The notes under the pieces are model-generated. The model saw only the letters and a list, made by a program, of their open reading frames with translations, had not been told where the DNA came from and ran no database searches. Positions 1 through 8,263 of a stretch of 64,000 bases of DNA are shown piece after piece. The translations under genes were made by a program, and so were the position numbers. This stretch comes from Agaribacter marinus. Its GTDB lineage: Bacteria; Pseudomonadota; Gammaproteobacteria; Enterobacterales; Alteromonadaceae. The first letter of the stretch is position 1; each line of letters opens with the position of its first letter. Location of the stretch: the NCBI RefSeq assembly GCF_030160655.1, contig NZ_BSOT01000011.1:1-64000 (forward strand). Direction: 5' to 3'.

Positions 1-34
1 TCCTAGACTAATCTCTAGTATTTAAAAGATTCGA

Positions 35-61
35 AAAAGCCAGCGTTTGCTGGCTTTTTTA
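35..61 (+). terminator. Rho-independent terminator
   Basis: AGCCAGC pairs with GCTGGCT around a GTTT loop and is followed by six T. An A-run on the other side would let it work in both directions. It probably ends a gene lying before the window. Confidence 0.85.
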
Positions 62-148
62 TTAGCTAATGTTTATTGCCGCTATCACTTGAAGTTCGTG
101 CCGCATGAATGTTAGTTTATTTGAACAAGAATTTAAAATGGATGTATC

Positions 149-307
149 ATGAGTAAGTTAATTCTAATTATTTTGGCAATATTTTTACCCCCAATATCTG
201 TATTTTTGAAAAGTGGCGTAGGTAAAGATCTACTAATAAACATCTTATTGTGCATATTTCTCTATGTGCCAGGCATCATCCACGCAATTTGGGTGGTAAC
301 GAAGTAA
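149..307 (+). CDS. Pmp3/YqaE-family micro-membrane protein (UPF0057)
   Basis: This 52-residue protein is two hydrophobic helices (about residues 2-19 and 28-50) separated by a short polar turn (KSGVGKD). A Pro-Pro pair at residues 14-15 and the YVPGIIHAIW stretch near the C-terminus match the pattern of the Pmp3/YqaE proteolipid family (PP...G...N..L.....G/P..PGIIHA). Family members are small inner-membrane proteins linked to membrane potential and to salt or cold stress in other organisms; that role here is inferred. A weak GGAT ribosome site lies a few bases before the ATG. The gene stands alone after a terminator. It is easily missed because of its size, but the match covers the whole length. 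Confidence 0.85.
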   Translation: MSKLILIILAIFLPPISVFLKSGVGKDLLINILLCIFLYVPGIIHAIWVVTK

Positions 308-601
308 TAAATTTTACAAACTTAACGTTTAGTGCTTAGCTCTTATTTTTTTAAGGGCTACGGCAATTTTCTTATGCGACATGCTAAATATGCATAAGAT
401 ACTTTTTTGCTAAAAAAAAATTTAATTTTTTATTTTTCCAATTGATTGAATTATTTAGAGATTTGTTGTATTGCGGTACATATATTAATAATTTATCAAA
501 TCAGCTCTTGAAAATTTCCTGAACCTTTTGCAATATTCTAGTGTCAATTATTTGACGTTCGCTCTTCGGACAAGTTAACAATAAAAATAAGCCATTCTTG
601 C

Positions 602-814
602 ATGGTGAGAAATGAGGAAGATGCTGTGGTGGTTTCCAAGGTTTTATTCAGGCTAACTTTTATTCTCTTTGTCGCTATTTACTTAACGGTTTTAGCGGAA
701 TTTGTGAATGTTCAGTACTATCAATTTGATTTTAATATCAAATTTGAAGCAATCTTCCTGACTTTAATTGTAGGCACCTATTTCTATTTTTATTTGCGGA
801 AAAGCAAATTTTAG
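602..814 (+). CDS. Hypothetical small membrane protein
   Basis: I do not recognise this 70-residue ORF. It has a polar N-terminus (about 12 residues), a hydrophobic helix at roughly 15-35, a short aromatic-rich linker (VQYYQFDF) and a second hydrophobic helix at roughly 48-64, ending in a basic tail (RKSKF). This is the layout of a two-helix inner-membrane protein with both termini in the cytoplasm. No strong Shine-Dalgarno sequence precedes the ATG. The 294 bases before it are very AT-rich and show no other gene. Codon use looks like that of neighbouring genes, but without homologues it could be a chance ORF. Confidence 0.4.
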   Translation: MVRNEEDAVVVSKVLFRLTFILFVAIYLTVLAEFVNVQYYQFDFNIKFEAIFLTLIVGTYFYFYLRKSKF

Positions 815-943
815 ATCTTAGTGGTCTTTAGCAATTTAATATGTTTATGTTTAAATAAATGTACTGAATAAAAACATATTGTGCTACCTACTAGTTTGAG
901 TGTTAAACTCGACCTTTGATATTTAAATGGCGTCTTCGACCGT

Positions 944-1999
944 ATGGTCTTACTTTTTATCTACGTTTTTATAGCTTTAGGCTTTTCTTTTGTCTGCTCT
1001 GTCGCAGAGGCAGTTATATTAAGTGTTTCACAAGCATACATTTCTCTTTTAGAAAAAGATGGAAAACCTGCGGGTGCTCTTTTAAATAAACTTACAACCG
1101 ATATCAATAAGCCGTTGTCAGCAATTTTAACCTTAAATACCATTGCGCATACAATGGGTGCCGCCGGCGCTGGCGCTCAGGCGGCGTCGGTATTTGGTGA
1201 CGCATACCTTGGCGTTATTTCTGCCGTGTTAACCTTATTAATTTTGGTTTTTTCTGAAATCATTCCGAAGACGTTAGGGGCAACATATTGGAAGTCGTTA
1301 GCGCCAATAACTGCGTATTTCCTCAAATACCTCATTTTAGTTCTTTATCCATTTGTGCAAATGTCTCAAAAGTTGACAAGTGGCTTTACTGAAGAAAGTC
1401 CATTAAAAGGTTTAAGTCGTAGTGAATTACTTGCAATGGCGGAACTTTCTGAAAGTGAAGGGCAACTTGCGACTCAAGAAGCTAATTTTTTACAAAATCT
1501 TCTTACCTTGCATGAGCGTAAAATAAAAGACGCAATGACCCACCGAACCGTTGTATTTTCGGTCTCTGAAGACATTACAGTAGACGAATTTGTTGAAGAA
1601 TATTCAAACAAACCTTTTTCAAGGATCCCAATTTACGAAGACAATGAATCTGAAAATATTACCGGTTTTGTTATGAAGTCGGAAATTTTACTTGCCAGCG
1701 CGCAAGGGCAAGGCGATAGGCTATTGAAAGAGTTTATGAAAAGTATGGTTACATTGTTGGGCGATATGCCCCTTGCCACTACATTTGACCATTTCTTAAA
1801 TTCTAGAGTGCATATTTTGTTGGTAGTAGATGAATATGGCGGTCTTGAGGGGATTGTTACTCTAGAAGACTTACTTGAGTGTTTGCTAGGTGTTGAGATT
1901 GTAGATGAGTTAGATACCACAGTCAGCATGAAGCGTTTAGCTAAAGTCATGTGGAAACGACGGGAAAAAAGATTGATGCAAAACAATAACGACCTCTAA
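944..1999 (+). CDS. CNNM (DUF21)/CBS-domain membrane protein, CorC/CNNM-like
   Basis: A 351-residue integral membrane protein. Residues 1 to about 170 form the DUF21/CNNM transmembrane domain, with hydrophobic segments near 1-28, 60-80, 85-108 and 118-138 and the family signature EIIPKTLGA near 104-112. A CBS pair follows at about 195-320, with the characteristic SRIPIYE and VVDEYGGLEGIVTLEDLLE stretches. The C-terminal CorC_HlyC FAD-like domain of longer relatives is missing: the protein stops about 30 residues after the second CBS domain. Prokaryotic CNNM/CorC proteins are associated with Mg2+ or Co2+ efflux and nucleotide sensing by CBS; calling it a divalent-cation transporter is inference from the family. 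The older label 'hemolysin-like' should not be taken literally. No good ribosome site is seen before the ATG. Confidence 0.85.
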   Translation: MVLLFIYVFIALGFSFVCSVAEAVILSVSQAYISLLEKDGKPAGALLNKLTTDINKPLSAILTLNTIAHTMGAAGAGAQAASVFGDAYLGVISAVLTLLILVFSEIIPKTLGATYWKSLAPITAYFLKYLILVLYPFVQMSQKLTSGFTEESPLKGLSRSELLAMAELSESEGQLATQEANFLQNLLTLHERKIKDAMTHRTVVFSVSEDITVDEFVEEYSNKPFSRIPIYEDNESENITGFVMKSEILLASAQGQGDRLLKEFMKSMVTLLGDMPLATTFDHFLNSRVHILLVVDEYGGLEGIVTLEDLLECLLGVEIVDELDTTVSMKRLAKVMWKRREKRLMQNNNDL

Positions 2000-2020
2000 G
2001 TTGATTGCGGATAGGATACA

Positions 2021-2233
2021 TTACCAGCTTATTTTTTCGGTTTGTAAGTCACTCAGTATATACTGCCAAATTCCCATGTATTTCTTTAGTTTATCTTTGA
2101 TTATCAGAGTCATGGACCCGTTCTGCCTCAGAATTTCAGGGGGTTCAGACAATATTCGCCAATGAGTCATGGTGTTTGTTGCGGCTGCATACATTTGAAC
2201 GTAACTCGCATACGCTTGATTTTGTTTTGCCAT
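2021..2233 (-). CDS. Hypothetical protein, 70 aa
   Basis: I do not recognise this ORF. It is soluble-looking, starts MAKQNQAYASY, is fairly rich in Met and Tyr, and has no clear motif. It lies convergent to the CNNM gene with only 21 bases between the stops, a position consistent with a real gene, and an AGGAAAAA tract sits a little before the ATG. A 12-bp palindrome (CAGTATATACTG, 2054-2065) lies inside it. It may be real or spurious; conservation would decide. Confidence 0.3.
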   Translation of the reverse strand: MAKQNQAYASYVQMYAAATNTMTHWRILSEPPEILRQNGSMTLIIKDKLKKYMGIWQYILSDLQTEKISW

Positions 2234-2368
2234 CGCTTAGCATTTCGTTTTTCCTGATTGTTAGCGCATGCATCATTTCAGTTTTCAAATATCGATGAGA
2301 ATGCATTTCTCCTATTTTAATAGGATAATTTATTCAATGGCATAGTTTGATGGTGCAGATCAAACTTT

Positions 2369-3007
2369 GTGCAAAGCAGCTTGAAAAAATTTACTTCAAA
2401 CCTGAGAAGTCGGAATAAAAATCCTTCATTTATACGAAAAATTTTGCTAACAATATGTTCAAGGCATTATCAACTATTTAAGGTGTATATTATCGCAGCT
2501 TCTTTACCCGCTATTATTGATGTGGAAGCTAGTGGATTTGGGATTCATAGTTTTCCCATTGAAATCGGTGTAGTACTTCCTAACGGTAGCCGATTTTGTC
2601 GTTTGATAAAGCCATTTGATGATTGGATACACTGGGATGATTCAGCGGAGCAAATACACGGTATTTCTCAGGGTGTTATTCAACAGCGAGGTATTAACCC
2701 AATCGACGTTTGCCACGAATTGAATGATTTTGTTGGAGGCCAAACGTTGTATTCAGACGCATGGGTAGTAGATAACCCCTGGTTACTTAAACTGTTTGGT
2801 AAGTCCAAAGTCAACATGGCATTTCGCATTAGTAGTTTGGAATTGATAATGAAAGAAAGTCAGTTTAATACGTGGGATAAAGATAAAGCCTTTATTGCTC
2901 GTCGAAGTGGCTTAAAAAGGCATAGAGCCAGCACGGACGCTTGTATTATACAACTTACATATGAGCGCTCTATGCAACGCATGAATGGAAATTTACACTC
3001 ACTTTAG
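2369..3007 (+). CDS. DEDDh-family 3'-5' exonuclease (RNase T/DnaQ-like)
   Basis: The core from about residue 45 has the exonuclease fold of the DnaQ/RNase T family: motif I IIDVEASGFG (Asp and Glu metal ligands), IEIGVV after it, the QIHGIS segment typical of DnaQ-like enzymes, SDAWVVDNPWL for motif II (Asp), and HRASTDA for motif III (His and Asp), which gives the DEDDh arrangement. It should remove nucleotides from the 3' end of DNA or RNA; the substrate cannot be read from sequence. The first 40 or so residues (basic, Ser/Asn-rich) have no family counterpart, so the true start may be the in-frame GTG at 2483. The gene is not in an obvious operon. Confidence 0.75.
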   Translation: MQSSLKKFTSNLRSRNKNPSFIRKILLTICSRHYQLFKVYIIAASLPAIIDVEASGFGIHSFPIEIGVVLPNGSRFCRLIKPFDDWIHWDDSAEQIHGISQGVIQQRGINPIDVCHELNDFVGGQTLYSDAWVVDNPWLLKLFGKSKVNMAFRISSLELIMKESQFNTWDKDKAFIARRSGLKRHRASTDACIIQLTYERSMQRMNGNLHSL

Positions 3008-3139
3008 TTTTCTTTACTTGTTTTTTATGGCTACATGGTAAACTACGCTTCTATTTTTTTACTTTCGAAAGCATCTGTAATTTACGTTAGAAAGATACAC
3101 GACAAATATTCATTCGACACAATACCAAATGGGAAATTG

Positions 3140-4078
3140 ATGAAAGCAATCGATATTCGAGGCTTAGAGAAAAAATATAGCGCAGGGGTGAAGGCGCTTA
3201 AAGGGATTGATTTATCTGTAGAGGAAGGTGACTTTTTTGCTTTGCTGGGGCCAAATGGAGCAGGAAAATCAACAACAATCGGCATAATTTGTTCGTTAGT
3301 AAATAAAACAGCGGGTGATATTAACGTTTTTGAGTATGACGCGTCGAAACAAGAGGTTGAGGCTAAGTCATGTATTGGTTTAGTGCCGCAAGAGTTTAAT
3401 TTTAATCAATTCGAAACCTTGTTGCAGATAGTCATTAATCAAGCCGGTTATTATGGTGTTCCAAGAGATATAGCAAAGCAGCGCGCAGAAAAATATTTAA
3501 AACAATTAGAGCTTTGGGATAAAAGAAATACAAGGTCTAGAGATTTATCTGGTGGTATGAAGCGTCGGCTCATGATTGCTAGAGCGCTGATGCATGAGCC
3601 AAGAATATTGATTTTAGATGAGCCAACTGCAGGCGTTGACATTGAAGTCCGTCGTTCGATGTGGGCGTTTTTGAAGCAGATAAATGCGCAAGGTATTACT
3701 ATTATATTAACCACGCATTATTTAGAAGAAGCTGAAATGCTGTGTAGAAATATTGCTATCATTGATAAAGGCTCGATAGTCGAAAATACCAGTATGAAAG
3801 CGTTGCTGTCGACGTTAAATATTGAAACCTTTGTGTTTGACGTAGAAGGCGATATACAAAATACGCAAATTCCTGAGTTCGACTCAAGAGTCATTGATTC
3901 TCATACCTTGGAAGTTGACGTACCAAAAGCTAGCGGCTTAAACCCTGTGTTTGAATATTTTTCTGCGGCAAATATCAAAGTGATGAGCATGCGCAACAAA
4001 GCAAACCGCTTAGAAGAGCTATTTGTGCGTTTAGTTGAATCCTCTAATAATGAAAATAAGACTGAGGAAACAGTATGA
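3140..4078 (+). CDS. yadG: ABC exporter ATP-binding protein, YadG family
   Basis: ATPase subunit of an ABC-2 type exporter. From the chosen ATG the 312-residue product has Walker A GPNGAGKST, Q-loop PQEFNFN, signature LSGGMKRR, Walker B ILILDEP and switch His in TTHYLEE. Long stretches such as QAGYYGV and EEAEMLCRN match E. coli YadG closely, and the length is similar (308 aa there). The reading frame is open back to 3035, but the extra 35 residues have no counterpart in the family, and GGGA lies just before the ATG at 3140, so I prefer that start. The stop overlaps the permease start by four bases (ATGA), which indicates translational coupling. The exported substrate is unknown. Confidence 0.9.
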   Translation: MKAIDIRGLEKKYSAGVKALKGIDLSVEEGDFFALLGPNGAGKSTTIGIICSLVNKTAGDINVFEYDASKQEVEAKSCIGLVPQEFNFNQFETLLQIVINQAGYYGVPRDIAKQRAEKYLKQLELWDKRNTRSRDLSGGMKRRLMIARALMHEPRILILDEPTAGVDIEVRRSMWAFLKQINAQGITIILTTHYLEEAEMLCRNIAIIDKGSIVENTSMKALLSTLNIETFVFDVEGDIQNTQIPEFDSRVIDSHTLEVDVPKASGLNPVFEYFSAANIKVMSMRNKANRLEELFVRLVESSNNENKTEETV

Positions 4079-4845
4079 GTAGTGTAAATATGGTTGCACT
4101 AAAGACCATTTGGATAAAAGAATGTACACGCTTTTTGAGAATTTGGGTGCAAACGTTGGTGCCGCCTGCCATAACGATGTCATTGTATTTTGTCATTTTT
4201 GGTAGTTTGGTCGGTAAGCGAATTGGGGAAATGGGTGGATTTACCTACATGGAGTTTATCGTTCCAGGTCTTATAATGATGTCGATTATTACTAATTCTT
4301 ACGCAAACGTATCATCTTCCTTTTTTAGCGCGAAATTTCAAAAAAATGTCGAAGAATTGCTCGTTGCGCCTGTACCTACATGGGTCATTATTTTTGGTTT
4401 TGTGGGAGGTGGTGTCGCCAGAGCATTACTTATTGGTATTATTGTAACCTTTGTTTCGATGTTTTTTGTAGATGTGCAAATTCACAATTTTGCCGTCATC
4501 GCGATAACGCTGTTACTGACCTCGATATTATTTTCGACTGCGGGGCTTATTAACGCGGTCTATGCAAAAAACTTTGATGATATAAGTGTTATTCCTACTT
4601 TTGTTTTGACACCCCTAACTTATCTTGGTGGCGTTTTTTACTCCCTAACCCTGTTGCCTGAATTTTGGCAAATTGTTAGCAAGGCAAACCCGATTGTCTA
4701 CATGGTAAATGGTTTTCGCTACGGGTTTTTAGGTGTATCTGATGTAAATTATTTCGTGTCTTTGGGTCTACTTATTGTATTCAACGTCATTCTATATATT
4801 GTTGCCTGGCGATTGCTCAACAAAGGTGTTGGTATAAGAACCTAA
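4075..4845 (+). CDS. yadH: ABC-2 type exporter permease, YadH family
   Basis: A 256-residue membrane protein with six predicted transmembrane helices, first around residues 22-45 and last near 228-246, and the ABC-2 signature region in the C-terminal half (TPLTYLGGVFYSL, then ANPIVYMVNGFRYGF). The N-terminal cytoplasmic helix (LKTIWIKECTRFLRIW) is the usual coupling element. It pairs with the ATPase encoded immediately upstream (four-base overlap); together they form a YadGH exporter, which would work as a dimer of each subunit. Substrate not known. Confidence 0.9.
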   Translation: MSSVNMVALKTIWIKECTRFLRIWVQTLVPPAITMSLYFVIFGSLVGKRIGEMGGFTYMEFIVPGLIMMSIITNSYANVSSSFFSAKFQKNVEELLVAPVPTWVIIFGFVGGGVARALLIGIIVTFVSMFFVDVQIHNFAVIAITLLLTSILFSTAGLINAVYAKNFDDISVIPTFVLTPLTYLGGVFYSLTLLPEFWQIVSKANPIVYMVNGFRYGFLGVSDVNYFVSLGLLIVFNVILYIVAWRLLNKGVGIRT

Positions 4846-4866
4846 CGTACTCTGGTATGTAGGTAT

Positions 4867-5559
4867 GTGGAATACATAGAGATGCAAGAAGCGAGAAAAA
4901 TTACAAGCAATCAAGAAGATGTGCATGAAGATCTACTGAGTTACGTGCAAAAGCATCAAACAGGTAAATCACATAAGCCTTTCGCAAAACATACTACTGA
5001 TGCATTTGAATATGTTGTCGAATGGCTCGAAGGTTGGCATGGTGGTGTCATTATTGATGCTTGTTGTGGTGTAGGGGAGAGCACACTTGTGCTTGCTGCT
5101 AAATATCCAGAAGCAAGAGTTATTGGTGTAGATAAGTCAGCAGCAAGACTTGATAAACATGCATATTATAAATCACGTCATGCTGACGCAGATGCTGTTA
5201 ATGCAATCGTTATTCAAGCTGATTTACATGATTTTTGGCGTTTACTAGCTGCAAAACTAGACACAGAAACCCCATGGGCGGTTAAGAAGCAATACTTGCT
5301 TTACCCAAATCCCTACCCTAAAAAATCTCAACTAGGTAAGCGTTGGCATGCCAGTGATGCATTACCAAGTATGCTCTCTGTTTGTAATAAGATTGAAGTA
5401 CGTTCAAATTGGTCTATTTACGTAAGAGAGTTTGCTATTGCACTGGCCAAGTATGGTCTTGATATGCATGTGGAAGAACATAAAGCGCGGCCGATAACAC
5501 CCTTTGAAAGAAAGTATCAGGATTCAGGGCAGCGTTGTTGGCGAGGTGTTAGCGCCTAG
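4867..5559 (+). CDS. TrmB-like SAM-dependent methyltransferase
   Basis: A 230-residue Rossmann-fold methyltransferase. The SAM-binding motif I reads IIDACCGVGES (about residues 62-72), followed by the acidic GVDKSAARL. The LLYPNPYPKK stretch near 142-151 corresponds to the F-(S/P)-D-P-W-P-K motif of tRNA (guanine-46-N7) methyltransferase, and the end (ITPFERKYQDSG.RCWRG) resembles TrmB's T.FE.kg...G.... The catalytic-motif Asp is Asn here and motif I is more divergent than in TrmB proper. It is therefore probably a paralogue, possibly with another substrate. An in-frame ATG at 4882 is an alternative to the GTG start. The gene lies 21 bases after yadH on the same strand. Confidence 0.7.
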   Translation: MEYIEMQEARKITSNQEDVHEDLLSYVQKHQTGKSHKPFAKHTTDAFEYVVEWLEGWHGGVIIDACCGVGESTLVLAAKYPEARVIGVDKSAARLDKHAYYKSRHADADAVNAIVIQADLHDFWRLLAAKLDTETPWAVKKQYLLYPNPYPKKSQLGKRWHASDALPSMLSVCNKIEVRSNWSIYVREFAIALAKYGLDMHVEEHKARPITPFERKYQDSGQRCWRGVSA

Positions 5560-5609
5560 CAATGCGAATGAATATAAATTAAACCTATGAGAGTCGGTAT
5601 TCGGCTCAT

Positions 5610-6311
5610 TTATACTGTGGTGTGAGGTTTTGATAAATAAAACCCCTGACCGTATTTAATCTCCATAGATTTAACCGCTTCTAAGGTTTGTTGGTCTTCA
5701 ATGTGTTCGGCAATTAGATTAACAGAGTATTCCTTACAGTAATGTTGTACACATTCAATGGTTTTCTTTGTGGACCCGGTTGAGGCAAACTCCCTTACTA
5801 CACTTCCTTTTAATTTGACGGCATCTACGCCTGATGCAATGAGTGCATGTAATTTGGCATCACACTCATCGACGTCATCTACCGTAATGTGTAATTTGGG
5901 GATTTGTTCCATGAATTTACGTAAGGCTGACAAGTTATTCTTTACATTCCTGTAGGGTAATTCAATACCGCATAAGCCCCTGTCTACATGCTGACAAAGC
6001 TTAGCCATATCGTCAACAATTCGCATGTCTGATAAGTCGGCTTCGAACATGTTAACACTCCAGCGCATCTGTTTTGGTTTAAAAAATGCAGTAGACATGT
6101 CAAGCATTCGTTGAGTCATTGCGGCGGTAAATTCAGTGCGCTCAACTAAATACAAGAACTCATTGGGTAAATGAATTTTCTGGTGTTCATCTAAGAGCCT
6201 AGCTAAACATTCGTATCTTACGGCTGCGCCAGTATCTAGATTAAATATCGGTTGATAAAACGGGACAATATGTTCGATATTCACATTGTCACTTACTACG
6301 TTTGTTTGCAC
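5610..6311 (-). CDS. EAL-domain protein with degenerate catalytic loop
   Basis: A 233-residue protein that is a single EAL domain. The EAL signature reads YECLARL (E-x-L-x-R form). The metal-ligand Asn of SVNMFEADL, Glu of GIELPYRN and Lys of VDAVKLKG are present, and the C-terminal GQGFYLSKP is typical. Loop 6, normally DDFGxG, is VDDVDECDA, the KxD motif is KLKG, and ELPY replaces the usual ELTE. Active c-di-GMP phosphodiesterases need an intact loop 6 and these acidic residues, so the protein is more likely a c-di-GMP binder or protein-interaction module than an enzyme; this is inference. It has no sensory domain or membrane segment. It is transcribed towards the methyltransferase gene. 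Confidence 0.85.
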   Translation of the reverse strand: MQTNVVSDNVNIEHIVPFYQPIFNLDTGAAVRYECLARLLDEHQKIHLPNEFLYLVERTEFTAAMTQRMLDMSTAFFKPKQMRWSVNMFEADLSDMRIVDDMAKLCQHVDRGLCGIELPYRNVKNNLSALRKFMEQIPKLHITVDDVDECDAKLHALIASGVDAVKLKGSVVREFASTGSTKKTIECVQHYCKEYSVNLIAEHIEDQQTLEAVKSMEIKYGQGFYLSKPHTTV

Positions 6312-6493
6312 CTTAGGTCCTAATACGCTAATTCTCTATACTTGTTATCAGTCAAATTCTATTTGGCTTTAATAAAAATGTAAAAAAAGTGTCATATACA
6401 CAATGATTTAGCTTAATTTTGTCTAGCTACACTTGGTAAAAATACTTAACTGGGGTAAAGTTTCGCTCCTTAAATGACAAATGAAGGCAGATT

Positions 6494-8128
6494 TTGGCGA
6501 AAGATAGGGCAAAGGCAGAGGTTAGTTTAGAACACCTTTTCAGGGTTTTTACAAAGCCTGAAAACGACGATTCTACCCTTGCAAAGATAGAAAAACATTT
6601 GTCAGATAATCTTTCTGACTTTTTATCGCAGCATGTAGTCGCAAAAAAAACCTCTCTTGAAGAAATTGAAAAAGACTTTTCTAATGCAGCCATCCCAGTT
6701 GCACCTGAATTTGTGTCGAGCCATGCCGAAACGTTGTTGGATAAATTGGTTGCGCAGTCAGTAAATACATATGCGCCAACGTTTATTGGACATATGACTT
6801 CGGCGCTACCTTATTTTCATTTACCACTATCTAAATTGCTCGTTGGGCTTAACCAAAATCTCGTCAAAATAGAAACATCGAAGGCATTTACGCCATTAGA
6901 ACGGCAAACCTTAGGGATGATGCACAACCTCATTTATGCCCAGGATGAAGCATTTTATGAGAAATACTTACATAGTGCTCGTCATTCACTCGGCGCATTC
7001 TGTTCAGGTGGCACAATCGCAAATATTACGGCACTTTGGGTTGCTCGCAATAAGATATTAGGCCCAGATAAGGATTTTCGGGGGGTTGGGAACGCGGGAT
7101 TAGTGAATGCCTATCGGCACTATAATATCAACAACATCGGTATTATGGCGTCAAGACGCGGGCATTATTCATTAGGGAAGACAATCGATGTGCTCGGTAT
7201 CGGACGAGAAAATATGTTGAGCCTACCAAGTCCAAACCAAGTGTTAGAGCCTAAGGATGCATTGCGAGTTGGTCGTGAATATCAAGATGATGGCAACAAA
7301 ATGTTGGCTATTGTAGGTATTGCCGGCACGACGGAAACTGGGCACGTTGATCCCCTCGATGAACTTGCTGATGTTGCAAATGAGCTTGGGTGTTGGTTTC
7401 ACGTTGACGCAGCCTGGGGAGGCGCTACGCTTTTCTCTGATGTATATCGAGATAAACTCAAGGGCATCGAAAAAGCTGATTCTGTTACCATTGATGCGCA
7501 TAAGCAGATGTATGTGCCAATGGGCGCAGGTATGACTATTTTTAAAGATCCTGCCCACAGTAACGCAGTTCGTCATCATGCACAGTATATTCTAAGAGAA
7601 GGGTCTAAAGACCTTGGCGCGACCACTCTGGAAGGTTCAAGAAATGGTATGGCTATGATGCTGTATTCCTCTTTACATATATTTGGTAAAGGTGGGTATC
7701 AGTTACTCATTGACAGAAGTATTCAATTGGCGCATCGATTTGCTGAATTAATAAATTCACATCCAGATTTTGAACTAGTGACAGAACCGACTCTGTCTAT
7801 CTTAACTTACCGTTTGCGACCAGCCACTCTATCCGCTCTTTCAACGATGCATTCACAAAAGCAAATTGAACTTAACAAAAAGTTAGATTCTTTGACTGTA
7901 TCCGTACAAAAACAACAACGTGAAGCAGGTAAGTCATTTGTTTCAAGAACTCGTATCGAAGTTAACCAATACGGTTCAGTTCCGATTACCGTGTTTCGCG
8001 TGGTACTCGCTAATCCCTTGACGACAGAAAAAGACTTACTGGCAATTTTGGACGAGCAACTTAGCATTGTCGCAAAACATTCGATTTGGCAGTCTTTTGC
8101 CGAGTTACCAGAAAGTAAAATTGCGTAA
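6494..8128 (+). CDS. panP: PLP-dependent aspartate 1-decarboxylase, PanP type
   Basis: A 544-residue group II PLP decarboxylase, the form that in several Vibrio/Alteromonas lineages replaces pyruvoyl PanD and supplies beta-alanine for pantothenate and CoA. Visible landmarks: GHMTSALPYF near residue 95, SGGTIANITAL (PLP phosphate region), FHVDAAWGGA (Asp that contacts the PLP ring nitrogen) and IDAHKQMYVP, whose Lys (residue 337) forms the Schiff base. The start is a TTG with AAGGCAG seven bases before it; translation begins MAKDRAK. It is monocistronic. Glutamate or diaminobutyrate decarboxylase are alternative specificities, but the length and motifs fit the PanP subfamily better. Confidence 0.85.
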   Translation: MAKDRAKAEVSLEHLFRVFTKPENDDSTLAKIEKHLSDNLSDFLSQHVVAKKTSLEEIEKDFSNAAIPVAPEFVSSHAETLLDKLVAQSVNTYAPTFIGHMTSALPYFHLPLSKLLVGLNQNLVKIETSKAFTPLERQTLGMMHNLIYAQDEAFYEKYLHSARHSLGAFCSGGTIANITALWVARNKILGPDKDFRGVGNAGLVNAYRHYNINNIGIMASRRGHYSLGKTIDVLGIGRENMLSLPSPNQVLEPKDALRVGREYQDDGNKMLAIVGIAGTTETGHVDPLDELADVANELGCWFHVDAAWGGATLFSDVYRDKLKGIEKADSVTIDAHKQMYVPMGAGMTIFKDPAHSNAVRHHAQYILREGSKDLGATTLEGSRNGMAMMLYSSLHIFGKGGYQLLIDRSIQLAHRFAELINSHPDFELVTEPTLSILTYRLRPATLSALSTMHSQKQIELNKKLDSLTVSVQKQQREAGKSFVSRTRIEVNQYGSVPITVFRVVLANPLTTEKDLLAILDEQLSIVAKHSIWQSFAELPESKIA

Positions 8129-8142
8129 CTGTAATTTGTCCT

Positions 8143-8184
8143 TTTTGTGATACTTTTGCGATACATCTTGGCGATACTTCATAC
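8143..8184 (+). promoter_or_regulatory. Tandem GYGATAC repeats, candidate response-regulator site
   Basis: TTTTGTGATAC (8143-8153) is followed directly by TTTTGCGATAC (8154-8164), an 11-bp tandem repeat with one mismatch. A third GCGATAC lies at 8171-8177 and ATAC at 8181-8184. Heptamers with an 11-bp period are the usual binding layout for OmpR/PhoB-family regulators, and the gene for one starts 80 bases downstream, so an autoregulatory site is a reasonable guess. Confidence 0.45.
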
Positions 8185-8263
8185 TAGCTGAATTAAATTA
8201 CACTCTTGTTCGGTCATATGTCAAAATCACTAATATAACACTATTAAATCTAAGGGTATTAAT

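Noticed and set aside
2054-2065. Palindrome CAGTATATACTG, LexA-like at first sight
   Set aside because: The LexA box is CTG-N10-CAG; here the ends are inverted (CAG...CTG), and the site lies within a possible coding region.
602-2233. Small ORFs 602-814 and 2021-2233 as a possible toxin-antitoxin or phage remnant
   Set aside because: They are on opposite strands, 1.2 kb apart, with no toxin or antitoxin motif and no mobile-element marks nearby.
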